Shown: piece after piece, positions 8,369-15,592 of the stretch
Position numbering within the stretch: the stretch's first letter is position 1
How the letters are laid out: each line of letters opens with the position of its first letter
Origin: Verrucomicrobia bacterium UBA1183
GTDB taxonomy: Bacteria > Verrucomicrobiota > Verrucomicrobiia > Opitutales > UBA9783
Reading direction: 5' to 3'
NCBI GenBank assembly: GCA_002309885.1
Contig: DBYP01000022.1
Coordinates: forward strand, 55,109 to 85,082
Length of the DNA stretch: 29,974 nt
Made by a program: the position numbers and the translations under genes
The notes under the pieces: model-generated
The model's database searches: none
What the model saw: the letters and a program-made list of their open reading frames with translations, nothing else
Told to the model about the DNA's origin: nothing

Positions 8369-9489
8369 AAGAAAAAATTTTCGTCATTGCGTGTGGTGGA
8401 ACCGGAGGTCATTTAACACCCGGAATCGCTTTGGCGGAAGAATTTTTGGCACGTGGACATAAAAGCGTTTTGATAGTATCTAAGAAAGTGGTCGATCAAA
8501 ACCTTTGTAGCGCCTATCCTCACCTTTCTTTTGTGCAATTCCCAGGCGTTGGTTTTTCAAAAAAAATCTATTCTTGGCCCAAGTTTATATACTTCCTGGC
8601 GAAAAACTTTTTTAAGGCTATCCATTTACTGAAACGACTTCAACCTACTGCCGTTATCGGATTCGGAGGATTCACGAACGCGGGCATCATTTTGTCCGCA
8701 TATTTACTACGAAAGCCCTGTTTTTTGCATGAAGCCAATCAAGTCGTTGGCAAGGCAATTCGCTACCTCAGTCGAATAGCAACCAAGGTTTACCTTCCGG
8801 AGGGTGTCTCACTACCGTCGATTTCGATGAACAAACAGGTAACGCTGGGATTTCCGCTAAGGAAGGATTTCCAAAAGAAGGACAAAAAGGCATCCCGCAA
8901 GCAGCTCAACGTCAGCCCTTATCAAAAACTGCTCGTGGTTTTGGGAGGAAGCCAAGGTGCTTTATCCTTTAATAAGTGGGTCTTAGATAATCTCAAACAG
9001 CTTACCGGACACAACATCAATATTATTTGCGTAACGGGCGTTGGGAAACACCCGCAACGCACTTTGGAAATTCCACAAGAAGATACTGCGTCGAAAGTGA
9101 TGTTTATTCCTTTTTCGCACGATGTTGCCACACTTTTTTCTGCAGCGGATTTGGTTATTGGACGTGCCGGTGCCGGAACTATCGCTGAACTTATCCAATG
9201 CGAAACACCTTCCATCTTAATTCCTTACCCCCAAGCCGCCGACAATCACCAACTCGCTAATGCTTTGGCTTTGGAGCAAAAAGGCGGTTGCTTAGTATTG
9301 GAACAAAAGCACATGTATCGCTTATTAGATGAGGCCTTGCATCTAATCTTCAATGAAGATTTGTTGAACGATATGAGCTATCAACTGCAACATATTCCCT
9401 CGGGAAACGCAGCCCGTGAACTAGCCGATGATATTGAAGCTACCTTAAAGCGATTTCAAGCACCTCGGGAATTGGATTTTGGCAAATAA
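8365..9489 (+). CDS. murG: UDP-GlcNAc:undecaprenyl-PP-MurNAc-pentapeptide GlcNAc transferase MurG
   Basis: A GT28 enzyme on the inner face of the membrane that turns lipid I into lipid II, the substrate of FtsW. The donor and acceptor signatures are clear: CGGTGGHLTPGIALAE (10-25), IGFGGFTNAG, FLHEANQVVGKA, VVLGGSQGALSFN, VIGRAGAGTIAEL and IPYPQAADNHQLANA. The length of 374 residues is typical. The start ATG overlaps the ftsW stop, making it the last gene of the LysM-ftsW-murG operon. No convincing Rho-independent terminator follows. Confidence 0.96.
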   Translation: MKEKIFVIACGGTGGHLTPGIALAEEFLARGHKSVLIVSKKVVDQNLCSAYPHLSFVQFPGVGFSKKIYSWPKFIYFLAKNFFKAIHLLKRLQPTAVIGFGGFTNAGIILSAYLLRKPCFLHEANQVVGKAIRYLSRIATKVYLPEGVSLPSISMNKQVTLGFPLRKDFQKKDKKASRKQLNVSPYQKLLVVLGGSQGALSFNKWVLDNLKQLTGHNINIICVTGVGKHPQRTLEIPQEDTASKVMFIPFSHDVATLFSAADLVIGRAGAGTIAELIQCETPSILIPYPQAADNHQLANALALEQKGGCLVLEQKHMYRLLDEALHLIFNEDLLNDMSYQLQHIPSGNAARELADDIEATLKRFQAPRELDFGK

Positions 9490-9835
9490 AATAGCCTCTC
9501 TTTTTCTACAAAACCCAGGGTTTTGCATCGGTAAAATATTCCGTGAAAAATGAGGGTGTTGTTCGAACCTAGAAGAGCGTTGGAGAGGGAAAATTATTCC
9601 TCTGGTATAAACAGGTGGGTTAACTTGGTAAAACTTTTGTTGTCCCCTCGAAGGGGGCTTAACAGCCATCTTACACCGGAAATCCCTTATATATAGATCT
9701 CAGGATAATTTTACGATCTAATCAAATTGCGCAAATCCAAGTTCGCACCCTCCTCTATAGCATGCAAAACAAACGCTCATTTTACAATAAAAATGTGCGT
9801 GTTTTTGTAGCTTTAACGTTAAAATACAGCTATAA
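9490..9835. other. Non-coding stretch after murG with two short inverted repeats
   Basis: I see no supported gene. There is a perfect CAAAACCC-A-GGGTTTTG palindrome (9509-9525) without a T-tract, and a CCCCTCGAAGGGG hairpin at about 9652-9664 flanked by GTT and TTAAC that could pair further. No match to SRP RNA, tmRNA or RNase P RNA core motifs was recognised. Confidence 0.4.
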
Positions 9836-10060
9836 GATCGTATCTACGTGAGATAAAAAATTATAAAAGCATAAACCCGAAGGGAACTTTTTGAAAAAAA
9901 TTTCCCTTAAACCCTCAAAAACTTTTTCCTTATTTTGCAACAGGGTTGCAAAATGACAGGGGTGCAGGACCTCTACCCTGCTTTAAGGGAGTTTGAAGGA
10001 TTTTTTACAAAAAATCCTTCAAAAATGTAAGATTTCTGGCTTATGTAGACACGCCCTAAG
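9836..10060 (+). repeat. Near full-length MITE-like repeat with terminal inverted repeats
   Basis: Left end GATCGTATCTACGTGAG; right end GTAGACACGCCCTAAG, whose complement CTTAGGGCGTGTCTAC matches the left end imperfectly. Inside, in order: GAAGGGAACTTTTTG / TTTCCCTT hairpin, ACCCTCAAAAACTTT, TTTTGCAACAGGGTTGCAAAA palindrome, GGTGCAGGACCTCTACCCTGC palindrome, GAAGGATTTTTTACAAAAAATCCTTC palindrome. It sits just upstream of the first sigma-54 promoter. Confidence 0.8.
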
Positions 10061-10117
10061 GGAAGCTTTTGTAACTTCAATTTGAAAACATCGTTTGTCG
10101 CAGTCTCACTTTAACCC

Positions 10118-10133
10118 TGGCACAAATACTGCT
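10118..10133 (+). promoter_or_regulatory. Sigma-54 (-24/-12) promoter of exported paralogue 1
   Basis: TGGCACAAATACTGCT matches the RpoN consensus TGGCAC-N5-TTGCW, with the invariant GG and GC 12 bp apart, and ends 53 bp before the ATG at 10187. Two near-identical copies precede the next two paralogues, which makes chance unlikely. An activator of the NtrC class would be required. Confidence 0.85.
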
Positions 10134-10186
10134 CTACAGGCAAATAGACACCCACAGCGTCCCATTTGAAAAAATAAGACGTATTT

Positions 10187-10816
10187 ATGAAAACAAAGAT
10201 TTATGGGATTATATTCGGACTATCTTTTATTTACTTAACTGAGTTAAGCGGGGGTATTCTTTCTGAAGACATTTCTCGATATCGGTGCCTAAATTCGCCA
10301 GAAAGGTTGATTCTAAAAACCACAAAGACGGGAGCAGATGCCTTGAAACGGATATGTTATATTGAAACACATTTTTTTTATATGCAAACGCCGGCAAAAA
10401 GTACCAGTGATAGCCTTTTACGGGAAGTCGCCAATAATTTCAACACTTATTGGAACTGCACTTTCAGTGATTTATTGTGGCAAATCCCTATACTCGACAA
10501 TGAAGAAATTCGCACAGTATGCGGTTATTCTCCTAAAACTTTGGTGCTCTTTTGGATTATCCGAAAAAAAATCGATTCCTCTTTTGATAGTTTAACACCC
10601 GCAATGCGAAGTAATCTATTGAATTTCTCTACTTGTCACAAGACATTATTAGATATTACCAATAGAGCATTAAAAACATTAGAAGAAGTAGATGTAGATC
10701 CCTCTTGTAGTGAATTACCCGATGACATTAAACTTAAAGAGGCTTATCATCGCTTAGAAGGTGAAAAAGACTTTTTGGATTATCCCAGATATATCGTCCA
10801 ATTGTTGGAACAATAA
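10187..10816 (+). CDS. Exported protein, paralogue 1 of the sigma-54-controlled family
   Basis: I do not recognise a named family. The 209 residues start with a Sec-type signal peptide (MKTKIYGIIFGLSFIYLTEL, cleavage near residues 20-25). The mature part shares a conserved scaffold with the two following genes: a YRCLNSPER string, L(K)RICYIET, a D..LL motif, FWIIRKKID and a C-terminal EKDFLDYP. The closest relative is the gene at 12607: both have RCLN, RICYIET, IRKKID and a late (D)FLDY/YLDY, and lengths of 209 and 212. Its own sigma-54 promoter suggests conditional, co-ordinated expression. Cysteines in the mature region could form disulfides after export. An extracellular or host-directed role is inference from the OTU-bearing sibling. 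Confidence 0.75.
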   Translation: MKTKIYGIIFGLSFIYLTELSGGILSEDISRYRCLNSPERLILKTTKTGADALKRICYIETHFFYMQTPAKSTSDSLLREVANNFNTYWNCTFSDLLWQIPILDNEEIRTVCGYSPKTLVLFWIIRKKIDSSFDSLTPAMRSNLLNFSTCHKTLLDITNRALKTLEEVDVDPSCSELPDDIKLKEAYHRLEGEKDFLDYPRYIVQLLEQ

Positions 10817-10839
10817 TACCACACCTTTTATCCTCTTTT

Positions 10840-10855
10840 TGGCATAAATACTGCG
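10840..10855 (+). promoter_or_regulatory. Sigma-54 (-24/-12) promoter of the OTU-protease gene
   Basis: TGGCATAAATACTGCG: GG and GC spaced as in RpoN promoters. It is preceded by TTTT and ends 33 bp before the ATG at 10889. The AAATACTGC half is identical in all three copies. Confidence 0.85.
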
Positions 10856-10888
10856 TGTATTTAAACAGATAGAACATAAAGTATCGCT

Positions 10889-12367
10889 ATGAAAATCAAA
10901 CGGTCAATTATCGCAATTTCACTGCTTAACTGCTTAGCATACCTAATTGGGGGTTCAGGAGCATGGGTTCGTGGGTTAACGACTCTCGAGTCGCGTATTT
11001 TAAGAAACGCACGAACTGAAAAAGAAAATTTTAGGATTCTGTGTTATACGCAAGCACGTTTAGCTTTCGCTCGCTCGCCAGCAACAACCCCCGATGATGC
11101 CTTTTTAAAAGACTTCTGTTTAGCTTTTGAGACCTATAAGGGTAAAACATTGCCTGAATTGATACAAGCAGCAACCGATCCCGAAACAAAAACGAATCAT
11201 AGATATGTCGTCGTATGGTTTATCGGAGTCTATAGCAATGATAAGATGCAAAATTTTAAAAATTATTACGCAGAAAAGATTTCTTCTCTAAACCGAATGT
11301 CTTCGGCTCCCAAACCTGCAGCAGAGATTTTAAATACGACCGAAGGGTCTAAACCCAATCCACCTGAGCACCCAGCACCCGTTGAAACTTTAACTAAGGC
11401 TGCATCTACAAACGCTCGCTTGCCAAAAACGACAACGCCTCAATTAATTTCCGTCCCAAATGTAGGACAAAATCGCCCTAATCCACCTACAAAATTGGGC
11501 TACAAGCCACAACCTTTGAAGCATAGTACGACTCAACCCATACCAAGACAAAGTACTCCCCGTTACTCAAGATCCTCCGTTCGGCCTTCAACCACATCTC
11601 TGTTGGATGATAAAGGTTTTTCAAAAGCGGATATGGCCAAGGCAATAGCGGCCAGTTTGCATTCTTCTGCCGTACCCAAAAAAGCGGCTCAATCCTTGGC
11701 TGAAATGATTCCTATAACCTATATCATAGATGCATTTATTGATCCTGAAGAATTTAAAACGCATATAGAACTTTTATCAAAAAACCATCCAACATCGAAT
11801 GACAAATATGAAGTACGTACCTTGGAAACATTCTTTAAAGATAATAACCTTACCGCCATCAAAACGCCCGGTTTCGGTAACTGTGCTTTCGATGCCGCAT
11901 TATTGGCATGGCTTTATCGAGAAAATTTGTACAAACCCCAATGGAATACAGCATTGGGAGCTTATTTAGAAGCTAACATGAAACAATTCAGAGAAGAAGT
12001 TTGTGAAATCGTACTTGAAAGGAAGCTTACTTTTACGCAACAAACTCTCAGAGAAATTGCGAAAATGAATACTTATGTTTCATCTGAAACCTTTCGTCCA
12101 ATTGCAGCAAGGCTAAATTCATCCATTATATTATTTTATCTTCCTGAAAATAAATCTAAAGTTGTCGCTGCATTATATCCTGCGGATGGTACATTTCCCA
12201 TTTCGGGTGAACCCGTTTCGCTTATGGAAGAAAATCGTGATGCACTTTTGATTTGCTACAACGGTACGAATCATTTTATGGCCGTTAGAAACTTACAACA
12301 TCCCTCTGTTAAAATTTTAAGTTCCCCTCCGGCTCAAGAGGAATATAAGCCAAATCCTACGAAGTAA
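10889..12367 (+). CDS. Exported OTU-like cysteine protease (putative deubiquitinase effector)
   Basis: 492 residues. A Sec-type signal peptide (about 1-25) is followed by the N-terminal domain shared with the flanking paralogues (about 26-130: TLESRIL, RILCYTQAR, DDAFLKDF, LPELIQAA, VVVWFIG). A Pro/Ser/Thr-rich linker spans about 138-238. At 245-260, ADMAKAIAASLHSS resembles the A-x-x-x-S-L core of ubiquitin-interacting motifs. The C-terminal domain (about 305-470) has an OTU-type active site: PGFGNCAFDAAL with nucleophile C332 and TNHFMAV with H462. The usual Asp of DGNC is Phe329. Known OTU proteases cleave ubiquitin chains; bacteria have no ubiquitin, so the target would be a eukaryotic host. 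That function is inferred from motifs only. It has its own sigma-54 promoter. Confidence 0.78.
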   Translation: MKIKRSIIAISLLNCLAYLIGGSGAWVRGLTTLESRILRNARTEKENFRILCYTQARLAFARSPATTPDDAFLKDFCLAFETYKGKTLPELIQAATDPETKTNHRYVVVWFIGVYSNDKMQNFKNYYAEKISSLNRMSSAPKPAAEILNTTEGSKPNPPEHPAPVETLTKAASTNARLPKTTTPQLISVPNVGQNRPNPPTKLGYKPQPLKHSTTQPIPRQSTPRYSRSSVRPSTTSLLDDKGFSKADMAKAIAASLHSSAVPKKAAQSLAEMIPITYIIDAFIDPEEFKTHIELLSKNHPTSNDKYEVRTLETFFKDNNLTAIKTPGFGNCAFDAALLAWLYRENLYKPQWNTALGAYLEANMKQFREEVCEIVLERKLTFTQQTLREIAKMNTYVSSETFRPIAARLNSSIILFYLPENKSKVVAALYPADGTFPISGEPVSLMEENRDALLICYNGTNHFMAVRNLQHPSVKILSSPPAQEEYKPNPTK

Positions 12368-12545
12368 GAGTTTTGTATTGAGAATAATTCCACCCTCGAT
12401 TCAAGAGCCGAAGACAAATAGGTCACCTAACAAAAAAATAGGAAATGTTCGTATTAAAAGCTTTCTTTAAACAAAATAAGCTTATAATCACCTCCCAATC
12501 TCTCGTAATTTGTTCATATATTTCCCAAAACGTCCACATCCATTT

Positions 12546-12561
12546 TGGCATAAATACTGCT
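12546..12561 (+). promoter_or_regulatory. Sigma-54 (-24/-12) promoter of exported paralogue 3
   Basis: TGGCATAAATACTGCT, identical to the 10840 copy except for the last base. It ends 45 bp before the ATG at 12607 and lies downstream of an in-frame ATG at 12445, which therefore cannot be the start of a transcript made here. Confidence 0.85.
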
Positions 12562-12606
12562 CAACATAGGAATAAATTTCAAATAAAAAACACTAAAGGC
12601 ACAAGT

Positions 12607-13245
12607 ATGAAAATAAAACAAGTAATTATTTGCGGGCTATTTTTAGGTAGCTTAACAGGAGCAATCGCGGGAATTCTTTCCAAAAAGATTAATTATTATC
12701 GATGTCTAAACTTTTATGAACGTCAGGTTTTGGGATATATCAGCGATTTACCACCGGATGAACAAGAACCAGCCATATTGCGAAGAATCTGCTACATTGA
12801 AACAAATCAGGTTTATCCTAATAGACTTCCTGCTCAAGATATGGATGATGTATTGTTGGAAGAATTTAAAGCAGGAAAATTTTTCGAACAACATTGCAAT
12901 GACTCTTTAGGTGAACTGATAGCAATCGTCGGCAACAATTCTGAAAAAACCCCCGCCTCTCTTATAGCAGCATGGCTTATTCGCAAAAAAATCGATGATC
13001 ATTGCGCTATTTTTGCCGACGATATGAAATTCAACATGTGGTATTTTCACAAAAGTTATGACATGATCTTCAATCTAATAAAAACAGCAAAAGGAAGCGG
13101 AACCTTAAATGCAAATAATGCAAGAGACCGTCTTAATGCCTTATCAACTGCTTTAGGTGCTGGGCACGAAAGAGACTATTTAGATTATCTGAGCGAGATG
13201 TTAAGTTTATTACCCCTAATAATAATCGCCCCTGTATCCCCTTAA
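12607..13245 (+). CDS. Exported protein, paralogue 3 of the sigma-54-controlled family
   Basis: 212 residues from the ATG at 12607. An upstream in-frame ATG at 12445 is rejected because the signal peptide (MKIKQVIICGLFLGSLTGAI) starts at 12607, an AAAGG-type ribosome site precedes it, and the promoter lies between the two. The mature region carries the family scaffold: YYRCLN, ERQVL, RRICYIET, DDVLLEEF, WLIRKKIDD and ERDYLDYL. It is nearest to paralogue 1. The final residues (about 198-212) are hydrophobic and Pro-containing. No catalytic motif is visible and the function is unknown. By context it is a co-regulated partner of the OTU protease, possibly a chaperone-like, adaptor or second effector protein; nothing in the sequence chooses between these. 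Confidence 0.75.
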   Translation: MKIKQVIICGLFLGSLTGAIAGILSKKINYYRCLNFYERQVLGYISDLPPDEQEPAILRRICYIETNQVYPNRLPAQDMDDVLLEEFKAGKFFEQHCNDSLGELIAIVGNNSEKTPASLIAAWLIRKKIDDHCAIFADDMKFNMWYFHKSYDMIFNLIKTAKGSGTLNANNARDRLNALSTALGAGHERDYLDYLSEMLSLLPLIIIAPVSP

Positions 13246-13324
13246 GTGAACTGGTAGATACTTACGGGTGGACTATCCGAGTAAGTTGATAGAACTATTA
13301 TAATTTCCCTTCCTAATTTACAAA

Positions 13325-13354
13325 AAGCAGAGGAAAATAAAAATTCCTCTGCTT
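13325..13354 (-). terminator. Rho-independent terminator of rpsB-tsf
   Basis: A perfect 11-bp stem, AAGCAGAGGAA (13325-13335) with TTCCTCTGCTT (13344-13354), and an 8-nt loop. On the minus strand it is followed by a run of five T and lies 19 bp after the tsf stop. It may also stop plus-strand readthrough from 13245. Confidence 0.85.
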
Positions 13355-13372
13355 CTTAAATTTTCGAGATAA

Positions 13373-13963
13373 TTACTCGCCCAATTGGAAACGCACGAAA
13401 CGCTTAATGACGATATTTTCGCCCATTTTAGCGATTTTCGATGTAAGCAAACCTTGAATGGTCATCGAGCTATCCTTAACGAAAACTTGTTCCAACAAGC
13501 AGATCTCACCAAACCACTTGTTGAGTTTTCCCTCGACAATCTTAGCAATTGCAGCTTCAGGCTTACCCACACACTGAGCTTTCGCGATTTCGGTCTCCTT
13601 ATCGATCAAATCCTGAGGAACCTCCTCGCGCTTCAAATACAACGGATTAGCGGCCGCGATATGCATGCTGATATCGGAAACCATCTGCTTAAATTCGTCG
13701 TTGCGAGCTACGAAATCCGTTTCGCAATTAACTTCGACCAAAACACCCAGCTTGCCGCCATTGTGGATATAAGAAGCAATCAACCCCTCTTGGGCAGAAC
13801 GGCCGGCCTTCTTAGCAGCACTCGCAATACCCTTTTTCTTAAGGATAACAATAGCTTCTTCCTCATTACCATTGCTTTCCGCTAAAGCTTTTTTGCAGTC
13901 TATCAAACCTGCTCCCGTCTTAGCGCGCAAAGCAGCAACCATTTTTGCAGTAACTTCTACCAT
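13373..13963 (-). CDS. tsf: Translation elongation factor Ts
   Basis: The guanine nucleotide exchange factor for EF-Tu. The N-terminal UBA-like domain has the family string LRAKTGAGLIDCKKALAES. The exchange core follows with VEVNCETDFVARNDEF, which carries the TDFVARN signature. At 196 residues it is the short type, with one core subdomain reduced compared with E. coli EF-Ts (283), as in several other phyla. The ribosome site GAGGAG overlaps the 3' end of rpsB and the two genes are 1 bp apart, so this is the standard rpsB-tsf operon. A strong terminator follows. Confidence 0.96.
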   Translation of the reverse strand: MVEVTAKMVAALRAKTGAGLIDCKKALAESNGNEEEAIVILKKKGIASAAKKAGRSAQEGLIASYIHNGGKLGVLVEVNCETDFVARNDEFKQMVSDISMHIAAANPLYLKREEVPQDLIDKETEIAKAQCVGKPEAAIAKIVEGKLNKWFGEICLLEQVFVKDSSMTIQGLLTSKIAKMGENIVIKRFVRFQLGE

Positions 13964-13964
13964 T

Positions 13965-14882
13965 TTATTTCTCCTCTGCTACAGTTTTGGCAGGTGCCTC
14001 TTTCTTTTCAGCTGATTTGGCAGTTTTAGGTTTAGCCTTCGTTGTTGCTTTCTTTGCAGGAGCCTTCGTTGTTTTAGCTTTCTTCTCCGTTGCTGGCTTT
14101 TCCTCCTTAGCTTCGTTGCTTACACGCTTGCGCGACCAAGTTTTCTTGGCAACATCGGAAACTTCATTCGGAATATCTTTATGCGCGGATTTGTTCAACT
14201 TATGCAATTCGATTCCCTGCGCAATCGCTTCCTGCAAAACTTCAAAAACAACTCTCAGAGACTTTACGGAGTCATCGTTCGCTGGGATAGGATAATCAAG
14301 GACGGTCGGATCCGAGTTCGTATCAACAACACCTACCGTTGGAATCTGTAAACGACGCGCTTCACGAAGAGCAATTGACTCATGATTTGCATCGACAACA
14401 AATAAAATATCCGGACGTTTTTCCAAATGGCGAATACCCTCAAAACTACGATGCATACGAACCATTTCACGGCGAATGGCGGAACTTTCCTTCTTAGGCA
14501 ACTTAGCCAACTCTCCCGATTCTTCCATGTCCAAGAAACGCTGATACTTAGCCAAACTGGTTTTAACGGTTTCGAAATTGGTTAAACAACCACCTAACCA
14601 GCGATTGGAACAAAAAGGCATATCAACCGCTTCACCCAATTCACGTACCAACTCCTGTGCTTGTGGCTTTGTACCTACTAACAAAACTTTCGCGCCATTC
14701 TTCACTTGCTCAGTCAAAAAAGCCGCCGCTTTCTCCAAACATTCGCGCGTACGTTCCAAATTGATAATTGAGATGCCATGAACCTGCTTGTACAAATAAG
14801 GTCCGAATTTCGGATTCCAGCGCTTCGTTTGATGTCCGAAATGCACGCCGGACTCTATCATACTTTCGTAATTTAATTCCAT
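13965..14882 (-). CDS. rpsB: 30S ribosomal protein S2 with a Lys/Ala-rich C-terminal tail
   Basis: Residues 1-230 are a normal S2: GVHFGHQTKRWNPKFGPYLY, LVGTKPQAQELV, FCSNRWLGGCLTNFETV, RPDILFVVDANHESIALREA, and VGVVDTNSDPTVLDYPIPAN. The protein then runs to 305 residues (E. coli S2 has 241) through about 50 residues made mostly of Lys, Ala, Thr and Glu with AKK/APAKK-type repeats, like the tails of histone-H1-like or some PVC ribosomal proteins. The tail is probably disordered and may bind RNA, which is inference. A GGAGA ribosome site lies 7-8 nt before the ATG. Operon with tsf. Confidence 0.95.
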   Translation of the reverse strand: MELNYESMIESGVHFGHQTKRWNPKFGPYLYKQVHGISIINLERTRECLEKAAAFLTEQVKNGAKVLLVGTKPQAQELVRELGEAVDMPFCSNRWLGGCLTNFETVKTSLAKYQRFLDMEESGELAKLPKKESSAIRREMVRMHRSFEGIRHLEKRPDILFVVDANHESIALREARRLQIPTVGVVDTNSDPTVLDYPIPANDDSVKSLRVVFEVLQEAIAQGIELHKLNKSAHKDIPNEVSDVAKKTWSRKRVSNEAKEEKPATEKKAKTTKAPAKKATTKAKPKTAKSAEKKEAPAKTVAEEK

Positions 14883-14949
14883 AATTTTTCTCCGTATTCT
14901 ATTCTTAGAACCTAGGATATAGGGTTAAGGGTTAATTTAAAACTGACCT

Positions 14950-14955
14950 ATTATA
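14950..14955 (-). promoter_or_regulatory. Possible -10 box for rpsB-tsf
   Basis: TATAAT on the minus strand, 68 bp before the rpsB ATG, in an A+T-rich leader. A TTGCGT lies upstream (around 14974-14979), but the spacing of about 20 bp is long. Weak evidence. Confidence 0.3.
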
Positions 14956-15076
14956 TAAGATATTCTTTACCTAAAACGCAAGCAGAAAAGTTAGAATTTT
15001 GCAACTTCAACTTTGGACTTACAAACCTATCACAATTAATATTGCAAAAAAATATCGATATCTTTAAACTCAAGGT

Positions 15077-15307
15077 ATGGACAGTTTTTTGCAAGGGCGC
15101 GAACACATCTCGAGCAATAACGGAAGTGATGAAGCCGATGTTACTGTGAAGGTTGAACAAAACGTTAAAGATTTAAAACCTGAACAGGGCGAGGTTATGT
15201 CAAATGCTCATGTGCAAACGCTTTACGAAAATGATATTTTAAAAAAGGTTATTGTTCACTGCGATTGCGGTAAGGAACTGGTTATTGCTTTTGATTATAA
15301 AAGTTAA
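15077..15307 (+). CDS. Small acidic protein of unknown function with a CxC motif
   Basis: 76 residues with no signal peptide. The N-terminal half is polar and probably disordered; the C-terminal half (about 48-76) has predicted strands with HCDCGKELVIAFDY, where H-C-x-C could form half of a metal site or a redox pair. CAAGG sits shortly before the ATG. It diverges from rpsB (194 bp apart) and is followed 12 bp later by the next small gene, probably in one transcript. I do not recognise the family. The consistent coding character and good spacing support a real gene, but function cannot be assigned. Confidence 0.55.
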   Translation: MDSFLQGREHISSNNGSDEADVTVKVEQNVKDLKPEQGEVMSNAHVQTLYENDILKKVIVHCDCGKELVIAFDYKS

Positions 15308-15319
15308 TGTAGGACAACG

Positions 15320-15592
15320 ATGAATAAAAAACACATACTTATACTGATGTTAGGAGCATTATCGTTCGCAAATTTTGCCTCCGGTAGTAACGAGAAAGCG
15401 AAAGAAGATATCAACCTGGAGGACATGAAAACACCCGAAGAAACATCCGCAGAGATTTCCCCGAAAACATCAAATCCCTTCCCGGAGCAGGATAAAGAAT
15501 TTGTAAATCTTTTCAAAGCAGAAAAAGCAGAAGACGTTTTCGCTTTGAGCACCGAAGATCCTTTTATGGATACCGATCCATGGGACAATTAA
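15320..15592 (+). CDS. Small secreted acidic protein of unknown function
   Basis: 90 residues. MNKKHILILMLGALSFANFA with ASG at about 20-22 is a good Sec signal peptide. The mature part is short, strongly acidic and rich in Glu, Asp, Pro and Ser, with a (D)PF.D.DPW end. AGGA lies 8 nt before the ATG. The TAA (15590-15592) overlaps the TAA of the convergent RluA-family gene within a shared TTAA. No family recognised; it could be a small periplasmic or exported factor. It is likely co-transcribed with the gene at 15077. Confidence 0.6.
   Translation: MNKKHILILMLGALSFANFASGSNEKAKEDINLEDMKTPEETSAEISPKTSNPFPEQDKEFVNLFKAEKAEDVFALSTEDPFMDTDPWDN

Noticed and set aside
9445..9669. Minus-strand frame of 74 codons at the murG end
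   Set aside because: Overlaps murG, has no recognisable features, and its composition is that of non-coding sequence.
9490..9835. A structured RNA (SRP RNA, tmRNA, RNase P RNA) in the gap after murG
   Set aside because: The hairpins seen do not come with any of the conserved core sequences of these RNAs.
12445..12606. An in-frame ATG that would lengthen exported paralogue 3 by 54 residues
   Set aside because: The extension contains the sigma-54 promoter, has no signal peptide at its start, and would bury the clear signal peptide that begins at 12607.
13385..13885. Plus-strand frame of 166 codons opposite tsf
   Set aside because: It lies wholly antisense to a well-conserved EF-Ts gene and has no family features or ribosome site.
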